Below, piece by piece: positions 9,219 through 17,711 of a stretch of 24,332 bases of DNA. Each line of letters begins with the position of its first letter. Within the stretch, counting starts at the first letter, position 1. Source of the stretch: CAZSMK01 sp964608095 (GTDB taxonomy: Bacteria; Sumerlaeota; Sumerlaeia; MWCT01; JAGHBZ01); the NCBI GenBank assembly GCA_964608095.1, contig CAZSMK010000065.1:1-24332 (forward strand). The letters are read 5' to 3'. The notes beneath the pieces were generated by a model. That model made no database searches. It was not told where the DNA came from and saw nothing but the letters and a program-made list of their open reading frames with translations. A program made the position numbers and the translations under genes.

Positions 9219-10601
9219 TCAGGATATCGAGCGAGTAAGGCGGAAGCGTGCGGCAAAAAAACCATCGGTTCCGTGTATATGCGGAAATGTCTGAAAAAAT
9301 CCTTCATCGGTGATAAGTGCATCCAATCCAGACCGCAAACTCTGCCTCATGGATTGCAGCTCGAGTTGGGGGAAAAGATGCAGGAGGTTCTCGACCATAT
9401 CCCGCGTCTCTGCTCGTGTAAATGTGCACACACTGTAGAGAAAGATTCCGCCCGGTTTGAGAAGTTCGAGTGCGCGGGTACATATCTCGAGCTGCAGTGC
9501 AGCAAGCCGGGCGATATCGGTCTTTTCTTTTAACCAGCGTATTTCCGGATGCCGACGTATGACGCCAAGCGACGAACAAGGTGCGTCAACAAGAAGTCGG
9601 TCCGCTTTGCTCTCTTTCAATTTCGCATAAACCGCCCCGTCGAGACGATGTGTCTCTATTGAATTTATCCCGAGTCGTTGTGCGTTATTCTTGACAAGGG
9701 CAAGTCTGGCAGGATTTACGTCCAGTGCAAAAATGCGTGCCCTATCACGCGTTATCTCCGCAATATGCGTGGTCTTGCCACCGGGTGCGGCGCAATAGTC
9801 TATGATCCTTTCGTCGCGTCGAGGCTCGAGGATAAAACTCACCAGCTGCGCTGCTTCGTCCTGCACCGTCGCAAAGCCACGGTCGAGTATCCCGGATTGT
9901 CGCAATGCATGGATACTTTGCTCTCCGATGCGTACACCTGCACTTGAATAAGGCGTTTCTTCAATTTCGCGTAAGCCGCTTTCACGGAGCATCCGACAGA
10001 CCGTAGCACGGTCTGCCTTCATCGTGTTTATCCTGAGATCAAGCGGAGCAGGAGTGTTTGATTTTTCAAGGAACGGTTCTATCCGTGTCTCGCTCATTAC
10101 ATCTTTGACAATTTCGATAATCCATTGCGGAAATGAATATTTCACCCTGTAATAGTGGAATACGTCCTTTGCAGGGTCAGGCAAAGCTCGTAATTCGTTT
10201 TGCCTTAAGAAATTTCGGAGGACTGCGTTGACAAGTTGCGCATGTTTATCTCCCACCTTCGACCGGGCAAGGTTGACCGACTCGTTCACGATAGCATAAT
10301 CGGGAACTCGTTCGAGGAACGCTTTTTGATAGAAACCAAGCCTGAGAATGGTAGCAATGGGCGCAGGTGTGCGTGTAAGCGATTTCGTGAGAAACGGTTC
10401 AATATAATAATCAAGGAGAGTAAGATTGCGTAATACCCCGTAACAAAGTTGAAATGCAAGAGCGGCATCGCGAGGAGTGAGATTGTGTTTTTTGATCGAA
10501 GAGTCGAGAATCTCATCGGCTTTTGCGTCGGGTTGTCCGAAAACCTCGAGGAGCGCTTCGAACGCTACCCGCCGCGCTATGGATACCTGTCGAGAATTCA
10601 C
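9219..10601 (-). CDS. rsmB: 16S rRNA (cytosine-C5)-methyltransferase RsmB
   Basis: A 460-residue enzyme that methylates a cytosine (C967 in E. coli numbering) of 16S rRNA using S-adenosylmethionine. Residues about 5-140 are the NusB-like RNA-binding domain (ARRVAFEALLEVFGQ, LRNFLRQNE). The SAM-binding motif I is DYCAAPGGKT (269-277). The two catalytic cysteines are Cys342 in VDAPCSSLGVIRRHPEIRW and Cys392 in YSVCTF. The length is typical of the family. The start is GTG, 1 base after the NlpC/P60 stop with no strong ribosome site of its own, so translation is probably coupled to that gene. The pairing with a cell-wall hydrolase has no obvious functional meaning. The 3' end converges with the M1 gene, 22 bases apart. 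Confidence 0.95.
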   Translation of the reverse strand: MNSRQVSIARRVAFEALLEVFGQPDAKADEILDSSIKKHNLTPRDAALAFQLCYGVLRNLTLLDYYIEPFLTKSLTRTPAPIATILRLGFYQKAFLERVPDYAIVNESVNLARSKVGDKHAQLVNAVLRNFLRQNELRALPDPAKDVFHYYRVKYSFPQWIIEIVKDVMSETRIEPFLEKSNTPAPLDLRINTMKADRATVCRMLRESGLREIEETPYSSAGVRIGEQSIHALRQSGILDRGFATVQDEAAQLVSFILEPRRDERIIDYCAAPGGKTTHIAEITRDRARIFALDVNPARLALVKNNAQRLGINSIETHRLDGAVYAKLKESKADRLLVDAPCSSLGVIRRHPEIRWLKEKTDIARLAALQLEICTRALELLKPGGIFLYSVCTFTRAETRDMVENLLHLFPQLELQSMRQSLRSGLDALITDEGFFQTFPHIHGTDGFFAARFRLTRSIS

Positions 10602-10602
10602 A

Positions 10603-11826
10603 TTAAAAGCCGTCTATAATAATCCGACGTGCAAACGCAAACCTCTCATTGAAATCCTCATCGTAATCATCACTCGCGGGATCGAAACTCTTGATATGTA
10701 TGTCCCGTCTCGACGAGTGTATGAACCCCTTACCTCCGAGCGAGACCGCAACATGACTGATCCTACCGGTATGACCGGCGAAAAAGAGGAGGTCGCCGGG
10801 GAGCAGATTCTCGCTCTCGCCCCGATACGCCACCAGGGCGCCGACTGACGATTGTTGGTCTGCATCGCGTGGAATACTTATTTCACGCATCGTATAGATG
10901 ATTCTCGAAAAACCCGAGCAATCGTAACCATCGCGCGAAGAGTAACCAGCCCATTTATAGCGTACACCTATTATCTCTTTCGCGTATTCGAGAATCTTTT
11001 CCGTACCTTTCTTTATGTCGGGCTTGATAAGCCGGACGTCCTTTGCCGACACGACACCTTGCCCGTTGTCCGGGAGCAAAACGGTAATGTGGTCGCCGGA
11101 TTGGGATACGACTGGTAGCGTCCCACCCTTCGGTAAGAGAAGCCCTCTGTCATTAACCTTGATCTCGATGTCTTTTATCATCATCACCCTCGGGAAAGAT
11201 GAAATCCATTTCTGCATTTCCTGCTGCGTTACTCGTCTGAATTCCTTTGCCTTAACCAAGCCGACATAGCCGTTGGGCACCTGCACAAGATACCATGATT
11301 TATCCTCCGATGCCTTTAGAAGCCGGAGATGCGCTCCGTACAACGCCTGGTCAAGAATAGAGCGTGCTTCTCGTGGATCGCGCATGAGGGCGGTCGTGTA
11401 TGAAGTCACCAGCGCGTAACCAAGTGTCCCGAGCCCTCCATCTTCCGGTAGGACCTTTATGTTGTTTTGCACTTCTTTGTAACCCAGGCGATCGAAGATT
11501 GTTTCCAGGCCGTTTTTGTGTTGGGGAAACATGACTTCACCTGTAAGAACCAGCGCATCGTTCTCTTTCTTTCCCTCTACCTCGAACCACGTGCTCTTGG
11601 GATCATATACGTTCATCTCCTTAAACTTGCTGATTGCCCACTTAATCCGCACATGATCCGGCGCATCCTCGCCGATATCATAAAGATTAAGATAGCGTTG
11701 GAACCAGCGTTCCCATCGTGCCTGTCGGCGGCTATCATCATCCCCGACTTGATTACGATCTTGCTGTTGCGCAATTGCTGAACACGCTAACAGCATTACA
11801 AGCATCCCGGTTACAAGTGTCTTCAT
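10603..11826 (-). CDS. Secreted NlpC/P60 peptidoglycan hydrolase with SH3-like domains
   Basis: A 407-residue exported protein expected to cut peptide stems of peptidoglycan. Residues 1-20 are a signal peptide (MKTLVTGMLVMLLACSAIAQ). Residues about 80-127 resemble a BON domain (FEVEGKKENDALVLTGEV..., NNIKVLP). Residues about 135-195 (WYLVQVPNGYVGLVKAKEF) and about 220-268 (DHITVLLPDNGQGVVSAKDV) look like bacterial SH3 modules that would bind the wall. The C-terminal NlpC/P60 domain (about 275-405) shows the catalytic triad candidates Cys303 in DCSGF, His358 in ISHVAV and His370 in FIHSS. The ATG at 11826 has AAAGGAG. It is the first gene of a pair with rsmB. Confidence 0.92.
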   Translation of the reverse strand: MKTLVTGMLVMLLACSAIAQQQDRNQVGDDDSRRQARWERWFQRYLNLYDIGEDAPDHVRIKWAISKFKEMNVYDPKSTWFEVEGKKENDALVLTGEVMFPQHKNGLETIFDRLGYKEVQNNIKVLPEDGGLGTLGYALVTSYTTALMRDPREARSILDQALYGAHLRLLKASEDKSWYLVQVPNGYVGLVKAKEFRRVTQQEMQKWISSFPRVMMIKDIEIKVNDRGLLLPKGGTLPVVSQSGDHITVLLPDNGQGVVSAKDVRLIKPDIKKGTEKILEYAKEIIGVRYKWAGYSSRDGYDCSGFSRIIYTMREISIPRDADQQSSVGALVAYRGESENLLPGDLLFFAGHTGRISHVAVSLGGKGFIHSSRRDIHIKSFDPASDDYDEDFNERFAFARRIIIDGF

Positions 11827-11983
11827 TTTATTGCTCCTTTAATATGTCCGTTTTTCGAAAAGTCCTGGAGAAAACTCACATAGCTGAGACAATGTTTCAA
11901 CTCTCTCACTAAACGGATGATATAAGAAAAAAAATGATAATGGATATTGAGCTGCAGGAGAGCCATAATGCAAGATAAAAATT

Positions 11984-12070
11984 TGGTGCGAGAGGGGGGA
12001 CTTGAACCCCCACCCCGTTTCCGGGACCAGATCCTAAGTCTGGCGCGTATGCCAATTCCGCCACTCTCGC
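11984..12070 (-). tRNA. tRNA-Leu(UAG)
   Basis: On the minus strand the acceptor arms GCGAGAG and CTCTCGC pair perfectly, and CCA is encoded after discriminator A (11984-11987). The anticodon arm is CCAGA, loop CTTAGGA, TCTGG, giving anticodon UAG, which reads CUN leucine codons. A long variable arm (CCCGGAAACGGG region) is present, as expected for a class II tRNA, and the T-arm has GGGGG-TTCAAGT-CCCCC. D-arm: GGCGGAATTGGCATACGCGCC. Confidence 0.97.
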
Positions 12071-12248
12071 ATATACTATAAGCTTAAGGGAGAACGGCGT
12101 GTCGGGTCAATAAATTTTGACGCTATGAAATGCAGTTATCATGTTGCGAACCACTTTCAAAATGATAGAATCGAATGCAATATCGAGCGGTGATACTGAA
12201 TAGAGTCTGTTAATGATGTCTCAAACAAAAAAAGACGAGGTTCAAGAT

Positions 12249-13340
12249 ATGAAACGCTGCAGCAGGTGCATTCTTCCCGAAAATTATCCGGGTATTACTT
12301 TTGACAAGGACGGTGTATGTAATTATTGCCGAAATTTTGAAGAGCCCGTGTACCTTGGCGACGATGAATTCATCAAATTTGTAAGGTCGCACAGGAGACC
12401 CGGACAGGAATTCGATTGCCTGCTCGGTATCAGTGGTGGGCGCGATAGCTCCTATCTCGTGTACTATCTTGTGAAGAAGCTCAATCTGAAGGTGCTCGGG
12501 TATTTCTTTGACCAGTGGTATATTCCAGAGGAGACGAAAGCCAACATCGACCGGTTGGTCAAGATGCTGGATTTGAACCTGATCACCGAACAGAGCAACC
12601 TCCTGAAAACATGCGTGAAGCACCACCTGATAAGCTGGTTTAAACGTCCATCGCCGGCAATGATTGGCATGGTTTGCACAGGATGCAGACTTGGCACGGA
12701 TCAGGGCTTGATCAGAACCGCACGGCGCTACAATGTGCCGTTTTTAATCTATGGTGGACATCCGCTGGAAGGTTCCGGATTCAAACTCAACCTTCTCAAG
12801 AAAAACCCGCACAGCAGACTGGGCAATCTTGCCGTGCTCGGTGGTTACATTCGCGAAATCGCTCGCAACCCGTCATGGATCATGAATCACCGTTGCCTCA
12901 TGACGCAAGTCAAGGAATATACGTTTCATTTCTCCCCTATCCGGCGACTCACTGAGAAACTCAAGTACACGAAATTGACAAGCTCATCGCCCTTTTACCG
13001 GTTCATCCCGTGGAACGAGCAGGAAGTGGTGTCGACTATTGAACGTGAGCTGGGCTGGAAAAACCCTGATTACGGCGAGTCGACATGGCGAACAGATTGC
13101 AAAATAAGTATTCTTAAAAATTACATGTACTATAAGACATTGGGCTTTTCGGATAAGGACGACGGATTGAGTTGCCTGATCCGTGCGGGACAGATCACGC
13201 GTGCCGAGGGGCTCGAACGGCTCGCAAAAGAAAACGCTTTTTCTGAAGACTTCATCACCCGCTTCCTCGAAGAAGAGGGCTTGAGCTTCGAGCAATTACA
13301 GCAGGCGCTGGACAGCGCCCTTGAGCCTTTTAAACGATGA
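12249..13340 (+). CDS. PP-loop N-acetyl-sugar-amidotransferase-like enzyme
   Basis: A 363-residue ATP-pyrophosphatase of the WbpG/PseA-like family. Relatives use ATP and ammonia, supplied by a glutamine amidotransferase partner, to turn an N-acetyl group of a nucleotide sugar into an acetamidino group during surface polysaccharide synthesis. The N-terminus KRCSRCILPENYPGI plus VCNYCR gives four cysteines (4, 7, 24, 27) that look like a zinc site. The PP-loop is SGGRDS (62-67), and a further CTGC pair follows. The start at 12249 is preferred to 12213 because GACGAGG lies just upstream and the conserved family start is MKRCSRC. No partner HisH/HisF-like genes are nearby, so the substrate is unassigned. 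The last codons are charged and helical (EEEGLSFEQLQQAL). Confidence 0.85.
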   Translation: MKRCSRCILPENYPGITFDKDGVCNYCRNFEEPVYLGDDEFIKFVRSHRRPGQEFDCLLGISGGRDSSYLVYYLVKKLNLKVLGYFFDQWYIPEETKANIDRLVKMLDLNLITEQSNLLKTCVKHHLISWFKRPSPAMIGMVCTGCRLGTDQGLIRTARRYNVPFLIYGGHPLEGSGFKLNLLKKNPHSRLGNLAVLGGYIREIARNPSWIMNHRCLMTQVKEYTFHFSPIRRLTEKLKYTKLTSSSPFYRFIPWNEQEVVSTIERELGWKNPDYGESTWRTDCKISILKNYMYYKTLGFSDKDDGLSCLIRAGQITRAEGLERLAKENAFSEDFITRFLEEEGLSFEQLQQALDSALEPFKR

Positions 13341-13402
13341 GTGTAGCGATTTTTTAATAACGAAGACAAAAGATGTCGTTGCACAACAACCCAGCGGCAT
13401 TG

Positions 13403-13735
13403 TCACGGGAAAAGGTTAACGCGACACACCTCGAGTCGGTCAAGGAAAAGCGCCGCCTCGGGGGCATCGTCTGGATGAAAGTTCAAGAGGTCGAAGCTGA
13501 CGTACCCCATGGATGCTGCAGGCGCCCATGCAGGCAGCGTCAGGTACACGTCGTATTCCCGCCCCCCGGGCGTGGGACTCCATCGCCCGAAGCCTATGCT
13601 CGGATATGTGCTCAGGGCAGCCAGCTGCTCGTCCTCGAGGTTCAGGCGAAGGCGCAGCTCCGGCACGCGTCCCGGCTCAGCCTCGTCGCTCCTAACACTC
13701 GCGCGCACACGGTAGAGCCCGCCCGGCTCGAAGGG
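13403..13735 (-). pseudogene. 3' remnant of a gene with the M1 C-terminal domain
   Basis: The minus strand keeps about 108 codons of the domain found twice at the end of the M1 peptidase. Compare LYRVRASV...VPELRLRLN, SPTPGG, YDVYLTLP and SFDLLNFHPDDAPE here with LYRVQFRV...VPGLGLRVN, SPTQTW, YDLYFYPP and SFDIMNFDPDDDPE there. It ends naturally at a TGA (13403-13405). Upstream of FEPGGLYRV the similarity stops at about 13730, and the open frame beyond (to 13828) has no start signal and no similarity. Base composition is far more GC-rich than the M1 gene, so it is not a recent copy of it. The last 91 bases recur at 21106-21193. Confidence 0.7.
13424..13493 (-). repeat. Left copy of a 70-bp direct repeat
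   Basis: Bases 13424-13493 match 21124-21193 at 67 of 70 positions, in the same orientation. The shared part codes on the minus strand for DLLNFHPDDAPEAALFLDRL plus EVC. Beyond 13493 the two copies diverge. Confidence 0.95.
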
Positions 13736-13872
13736 CCCCCGGGCTCGGGCAAGACCACCGCGAGCAAGTTGATTTCGGCGCTGCTCTACGGCGAGCCCTA
13801 GCATTAAGAAAAGCACCGACGCGGTCAATTACACCGACGGTTCGCAGAACCCGCTCATGGTCCTCGACAAAC
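13727..13872 (+). pseudogene. Frameshifted P-loop ATPase remnant
   Basis: The plus strand reads LEGPPGSGKTTASKLISALL and then YGEP before a TAG at 13799-13801. GPPGSGKTT is a textbook Walker A motif in front of a plausible helix. In the next frame (codons from 13800) the text goes on as SIKKSTDAVNYTDGSQNPLM and then VLD, which looks like the following part of the same ATPase, with a hydrophobic Walker B-like strand. This fits a single-base frameshift near 13799. There is no start, no further domain, and similarity fades after about 13872. It abuts the opposite-strand remnant almost exactly. The family is not identified. Confidence 0.5.
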
Positions 13873-13924
13873 CTTGTGCATGCCCTTGTGGTAAGTCCAG
13901 TGCGAACTTTCCCAGAATTCTCAG

Positions 13925-13954
13925 TTGACATAGGTTCATTCTCTGTATTACTAT
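13925..13954 (+). promoter_or_regulatory. Probable promoter of the GHKL ATPase operon
   Basis: A perfect -35 TTGACA (13925-13930) is followed, 18 bases later, by TACTAT (13949-13954; 4 of 6 consensus bases). The start codon at 13988 lies about 27 bases beyond the expected transcription start. This is the only good sigma70-like promoter ahead of the plus-strand pair. Confidence 0.5.
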
Positions 13955-13987
13955 ATGTTCCAGCATGTAAGGCAAGGAGACTATACA

Positions 13988-15175
13988 ATGATTATCTGTA
14001 TCAACTGTAAGGTGGAAACTAAAACTAAAATGGACGGTTTATTGGGCAAGGATCACTACAGAGACTACAGTGAACTTATTGCCGTGGCCGTCGATAATCT
14101 GTGGATGATGGAGCAAGAGGCTGCAGAAAAGGGAGCACTGGTCATCGGCGAAGGACCCGCGCTGCCTGTTGCCCGTGCCATATCGCAACCAGTCGGAAGG
14201 GCAAAGGCAGTCAATCCCGGCAAAGCCGCGCCCGCACCGCCGCGTCAAGCCAAGTCGTCCAAGGCAACACCTGTCCGCGTCGCATCAGTTCCTGTTCACA
14301 TCCCCGAGCTGTTTCTTGCCGATGGACTAGACGGCATCTTCGCGACAACGACCGAGATTCCAGCCGACAGAGCACCGGACGAAGCCTTCACGCTCGACCG
14401 CTGGCTGTTCGGGCAGTACAACAAACTGCTGCCGATCAAGGCTAATTGCCGGGCGTTGCTGCGCATCGCCGCCGAGCATCCCGAAGGCATCCCGTTGGAG
14501 AATGTCGTGCTCCAAATCGGCGAAGCCGCCCCGTTGCTGGGGGATTACCTTGCCGACCACGACCGCCGATGCCAAATCGCACGCGACGATTCGCTGGCGA
14601 CCGCCTTTCCCCGCAGCGGCCCCGACGCCGAAAAAAGCCGCGCCCGCTACGCAAACCAGTTCGTCGGCAGCGTCAACAGCCAAGGCGTTCTTTCCGGGAT
14701 GCTGCGGGATTATCGCCTGGTCGCGCTGACGCCGGGAGCGGGCGCGCGCCTGATGCTGACAGAACCCGCCCTGCAATTCGCCCGGCTAACGAATCCCGTT
14801 CTCGACGGCTGCCAGACCGATCCCGTGCAAAAGTTCTCGCCGGTAGAAGCGGCCTTCCTTCTTGATCACATCCGCGCCCATGTCCCCGTCGAAGCCTTCG
14901 CCTTCCGGACTCTCATCCAGGCGATTGCCGACGGCGCAATCACGCCTGACAAACTCGACGAAGCCCTGCGCGTCCACGTCCCCGCCGAAACCAACCGCTC
15001 GCTCAGCCCGTCGTTCCTCACCTCCCAGCGCTCCGGCGCGCTCTCTCGCATGGCAGACCTCGGTCTGATCGCACGGGAACGCAAAGGTGTGAGGGTCTCA
15101 TACATCATAATCGAGCAGGGACAACGTCTCATCGAATCCAAGTACCCATTCGGACAAGGAGAAAACCGATCATGA
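13988..15175 (+). CDS. CxxC/ribbon-helix-helix-like partner of the GHKL ATPase
   Basis: A 395-residue protein with no family I can name. The ATG at 13988 is preferred to 13955 because AAGGAGA lies at ideal spacing before it. The N-terminus MIICINCKVETKTK has a CxxC pair. It is followed by DGLLGKDHYRDYSELIAVAV and then DNL, which resembles a ribbon-helix-helix DNA-binding unit. A Pro/Ala-rich linker spans residues about 55-95. Residues about 125-300 are helical (LDRWLFGQYNKLLPIKANCR, IPLENVVLQIGEAAPLLGDY). The C-terminus (NRSLSPSFLTSQRSGALSRM, ADLGLIARE...GVRVSYIII) looks like a winged helix. It overlaps the ATPase start by 4 bases (ATGA), so the two are made together. I infer a DNA-recognition role for the pair. 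Confidence 0.75.
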   Translation: MIICINCKVETKTKMDGLLGKDHYRDYSELIAVAVDNLWMMEQEAAEKGALVIGEGPALPVARAISQPVGRAKAVNPGKAAPAPPRQAKSSKATPVRVASVPVHIPELFLADGLDGIFATTTEIPADRAPDEAFTLDRWLFGQYNKLLPIKANCRALLRIAAEHPEGIPLENVVLQIGEAAPLLGDYLADHDRRCQIARDDSLATAFPRSGPDAEKSRARYANQFVGSVNSQGVLSGMLRDYRLVALTPGAGARLMLTEPALQFARLTNPVLDGCQTDPVQKFSPVEAAFLLDHIRAHVPVEAFAFRTLIQAIADGAITPDKLDEALRVHVPAETNRSLSPSFLTSQRSGALSRMADLGLIARERKGVRVSYIIIEQGQRLIESKYPFGQGENRS

Positions 15176-17688
15176 CCGAACACAATGCAAAGGAACTCTG
15201 CCTCAGTTTGATGAAAGCAGACTCGGAAGAAGATGTTATATCCCTGCTCACGCAGGCTGGCTATTGGGATGATCCGACAGTTTGGCGATTCTATGGCGAC
15301 TACGAAAACAACTACAACACCATCGGCAATCAGCAGAGTCGCCCAGATGCCGCACTGGTGGAAAAACTGGTGAACTCGGTGGATGCCCGGCTGATGAACG
15401 AATGCTTGGCAAAAGGACTCAAGCCAGAGGATGATACCGCCCCGCAAGGTATTCAGGAGGCGGTTGCACGATTCTTCGATAATGCGGAGAAAGGGAAGAC
15501 TTCCCTGGCGGGACGAATTCGCGATTGGCCTGACAGTAAGAGAACGGAAGTCGCGCGTGGCATCACTCTTGCGGCCACCGGCGCAAAGCCTGGAGGCGGA
15601 AACCCTTCCTTTACAATCGCGGATTCCGGAGAAGGCCAATCGCCGGAGCAGATGCCCGATACCCTACTGTCCCTCAACCGCTCCAACAAGCTGCGAATCC
15701 CCTTCGTGCAGGGGAAGTTCAACATGGGCGGAACTGGTGTCCTCAAGTTCTGCGGAAAGCATAATCTCCAATTCGTCCTCAGCCGAAGAAATCCGGCGAT
15801 CTTGAGCGCGAATGGGAATTCCCATACGGACAGTAGCAAGTGGGGATTCACTGTCGTGCGCCGCGAAGACCCGCAAGGCAATCGAAGAAGTTCCGTTTAC
15901 ACTTATCTTGCGCCCCATGATGCGACTGCGACTCCGAACAAAGGCGGCGTACTCCGATTTACCTCTGACGAATTACCAATGTTCCCGGACAGCAAGAACG
16001 CCTATGCCAGAAACGCCCAATGGGGAACGCTTATCAAGCTCTACGAATACTCGGCCACTGGATTCAAGTCTCACATCTTGATGAAGGATGGGCTCCTCAG
16101 CCGCGTCGATCTCCTATTGCCCGATATTGCACTTCCCATGAGATTCCATGAATGCCGTGATTATCGAGGGCATGAAGGAAGTTTTGAAACGACGCTTACG
16201 GGCGTCCGCGTCCGGCTTGAGGATGACAAAGGCAAAAACTTGGAAGAGGGATTCCCTGTTGGTGCGCCGATGAAAGTCGCCGGTGAGGAAATGCTCGTGT
16301 CCATTTACGCATTCAAGAAGAAGGGCAGCGAAGCATACCGAAAGAACGAAGGAATCATCTTCGTCGTCAACGGGCAGACTCATGGGCATCTGACTCAGGA
16401 TTTCTTTTCGCGGAAGAAGGTCGGTCTTTCGTACTTGGCCGATTCGATACTCGTCATTGCTGACTGCACAAAATTAAGCGGTCGCGCCCGTGAAGACCTT
16501 TTTATGAACAGCCGGGACCGTCTCAGCGGAGGCGAGCTTCGCCAACAAATCGAAGCGAGCCTCGAAGAACTGTTGAAACAACATCAGGGGCTTCGGGACC
16601 TGAAGGAGCGCAGGCGGCGCGAGGAAATCGAATCCAAGCTCGACGATGCGAAGCCGCTGGAGGACATCCTTGAGAAACTCTTGAAGCAATCGCCAACGCT
16701 ATCGAATCTCTTTCTGCAAGGGCTGAGGGCATCTACGCCGTTCAAAACAGTTGAGGCCCAGGCGAAAGAACAGGAGTTCAAAGGCGAACGCTTTCCAACG
16801 TACTTCAAGTTCAAGGGCAAGGACTATGGGCATGAACTCCATCGGGACTGCTACATAAACATGCGATGCCGATTGGCCTTTGAGACCAATGCGGAGAACG
16901 AGTACTTCTCGCGGGCCGTCGATCCCGGAGATTTCAGCCTTGCGCTTGTTCGAGACGATGGCGAAGTGGCTGTTCAGGACTATGTGTTGAATCTCCAAAA
17001 TGGGATTGCTGCTCTCAGCTTGCCGCTGCCAGACTACGCTGCAACGGGCGAAAGTCTGCATTATGTCGCCAGAACTCACGATTGCTCGCGGACGGAACCG
17101 TTCAAGAATGAATTCCATGTAGCCATCAAAGATGTGCAAGAGGCAACCGGCCGTAGCAGCAACCGAAGAGAACCACCGAGCAAAGAGAAGGGAGAAGATC
17201 GAGACCGGCCGTCGGGAATCAAGTTGCCCAACGTGATCTTGGTTGAGGAGAAAGATTGGGAAAACCAATCGCCGCCCTTCGACAAACATACTGCCTTGCG
17301 TATTCGGAATGCTGGTAGCAGTGAGGAAGGCGAGGAAGATTCGTCATCGAGCATTGTCTATGACTTCTACATCAACATGGACAATGTGTATTTGAAGAGC
17401 GAGTTGAAGAGCGCCAAGACGGAACCAGAATTAGTTCGTGCCCAGTTCAAATATGGCATGGTATTGCTGGGGCTTGCGATGCTCCAACAGGATATTGAAG
17501 ACCATCGTCAGGATGATGACAGCGAAAACGAATGCGAGAGCGAGAACGGCAACGGGGCATCGATCGAGAAAAACGTTGAGGCATTTAGCCGAGCCGTCGC
17601 TCCAGTGGTAATTCCAATGATCAACTCCTTGGGTTCGCTGTCCGTGGAAGATGAGCCGGTCTTGGGCGCTTCGGGCGAAGCAACCTGA
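15172..17688 (+). CDS. GHKL (MutL/MORC-like) ATPase, candidate defence effector
   Basis: An 838-residue cytoplasmic protein with an N-terminal Bergerat-fold ATPase. The N-box is Glu64 and Asn68 in EKLVNSVDA, the ADP-binding loop is D151-S-G153-E-G155, and the lid/G2 loop is GKFNMGGTG (181-189). A second domain follows with the conserved-looking segments FVVNGQTHGH (about 400) and SGRAREDLFMNSRDRL, similar in layout to MutL/MORC/Hsp90 S5-like domains. A Lys/Glu-rich coiled coil lies at about 460-515. A beta-rich region spans about 545-670, and the C-terminal VYDFYINMDNVYLKSELKSA is followed by a strongly acidic stretch (about 780-805). GHKL ATPases of this type have been described in restriction-modification settings, where ATP-driven clamping or loading on DNA is proposed. 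No nuclease motif is evident. It is coupled to the upstream gene and converges on the methylase. Confidence 0.85.
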   Translation: MTEHNAKELCLSLMKADSEEDVISLLTQAGYWDDPTVWRFYGDYENNYNTIGNQQSRPDAALVEKLVNSVDARLMNECLAKGLKPEDDTAPQGIQEAVARFFDNAEKGKTSLAGRIRDWPDSKRTEVARGITLAATGAKPGGGNPSFTIADSGEGQSPEQMPDTLLSLNRSNKLRIPFVQGKFNMGGTGVLKFCGKHNLQFVLSRRNPAILSANGNSHTDSSKWGFTVVRREDPQGNRRSSVYTYLAPHDATATPNKGGVLRFTSDELPMFPDSKNAYARNAQWGTLIKLYEYSATGFKSHILMKDGLLSRVDLLLPDIALPMRFHECRDYRGHEGSFETTLTGVRVRLEDDKGKNLEEGFPVGAPMKVAGEEMLVSIYAFKKKGSEAYRKNEGIIFVVNGQTHGHLTQDFFSRKKVGLSYLADSILVIADCTKLSGRAREDLFMNSRDRLSGGELRQQIEASLEELLKQHQGLRDLKERRRREEIESKLDDAKPLEDILEKLLKQSPTLSNLFLQGLRASTPFKTVEAQAKEQEFKGERFPTYFKFKGKDYGHELHRDCYINMRCRLAFETNAENEYFSRAVDPGDFSLALVRDDGEVAVQDYVLNLQNGIAALSLPLPDYAATGESLHYVARTHDCSRTEPFKNEFHVAIKDVQEATGRSSNRREPPSKEKGEDRDRPSGIKLPNVILVEEKDWENQSPPFDKHTALRIRNAGSSEEGEEDSSSSIVYDFYINMDNVYLKSELKSAKTEPELVRAQFKYGMVLLGLAMLQQDIEDHRQDDDSENECESENGNGASIEKNVEAFSRAVAPVVIPMINSLGSLSVEDEPVLGASGEAT

Positions 17689-17711
17689 TCTATGCTTTGT
17701 TCTTCAGGACG

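Noticed and set aside
11984..13493. tRNA-Leu as the attachment site of the accessory island
   Set aside because: The repeat copies lie in protein-coding remnants more than 1.3 kb from the tRNA, no second tRNA 3' end fragment was seen at the right boundary, and no integrase is present.
13403..13828. Reading 13403-13828 (minus) as an intact 141-residue gene
   Set aside because: Only the part below about 13735 matches the domain family. The region above it is antisense to the P-loop remnant and lacks a start signal.
14296..14776. Minus-strand open frames opposite the ATPase partner gene
   Set aside because: They are antisense shadows in GC-rich coding sequence. The plus-strand gene has the ribosome site, the promoter and the 4-base coupling to the ATPase.
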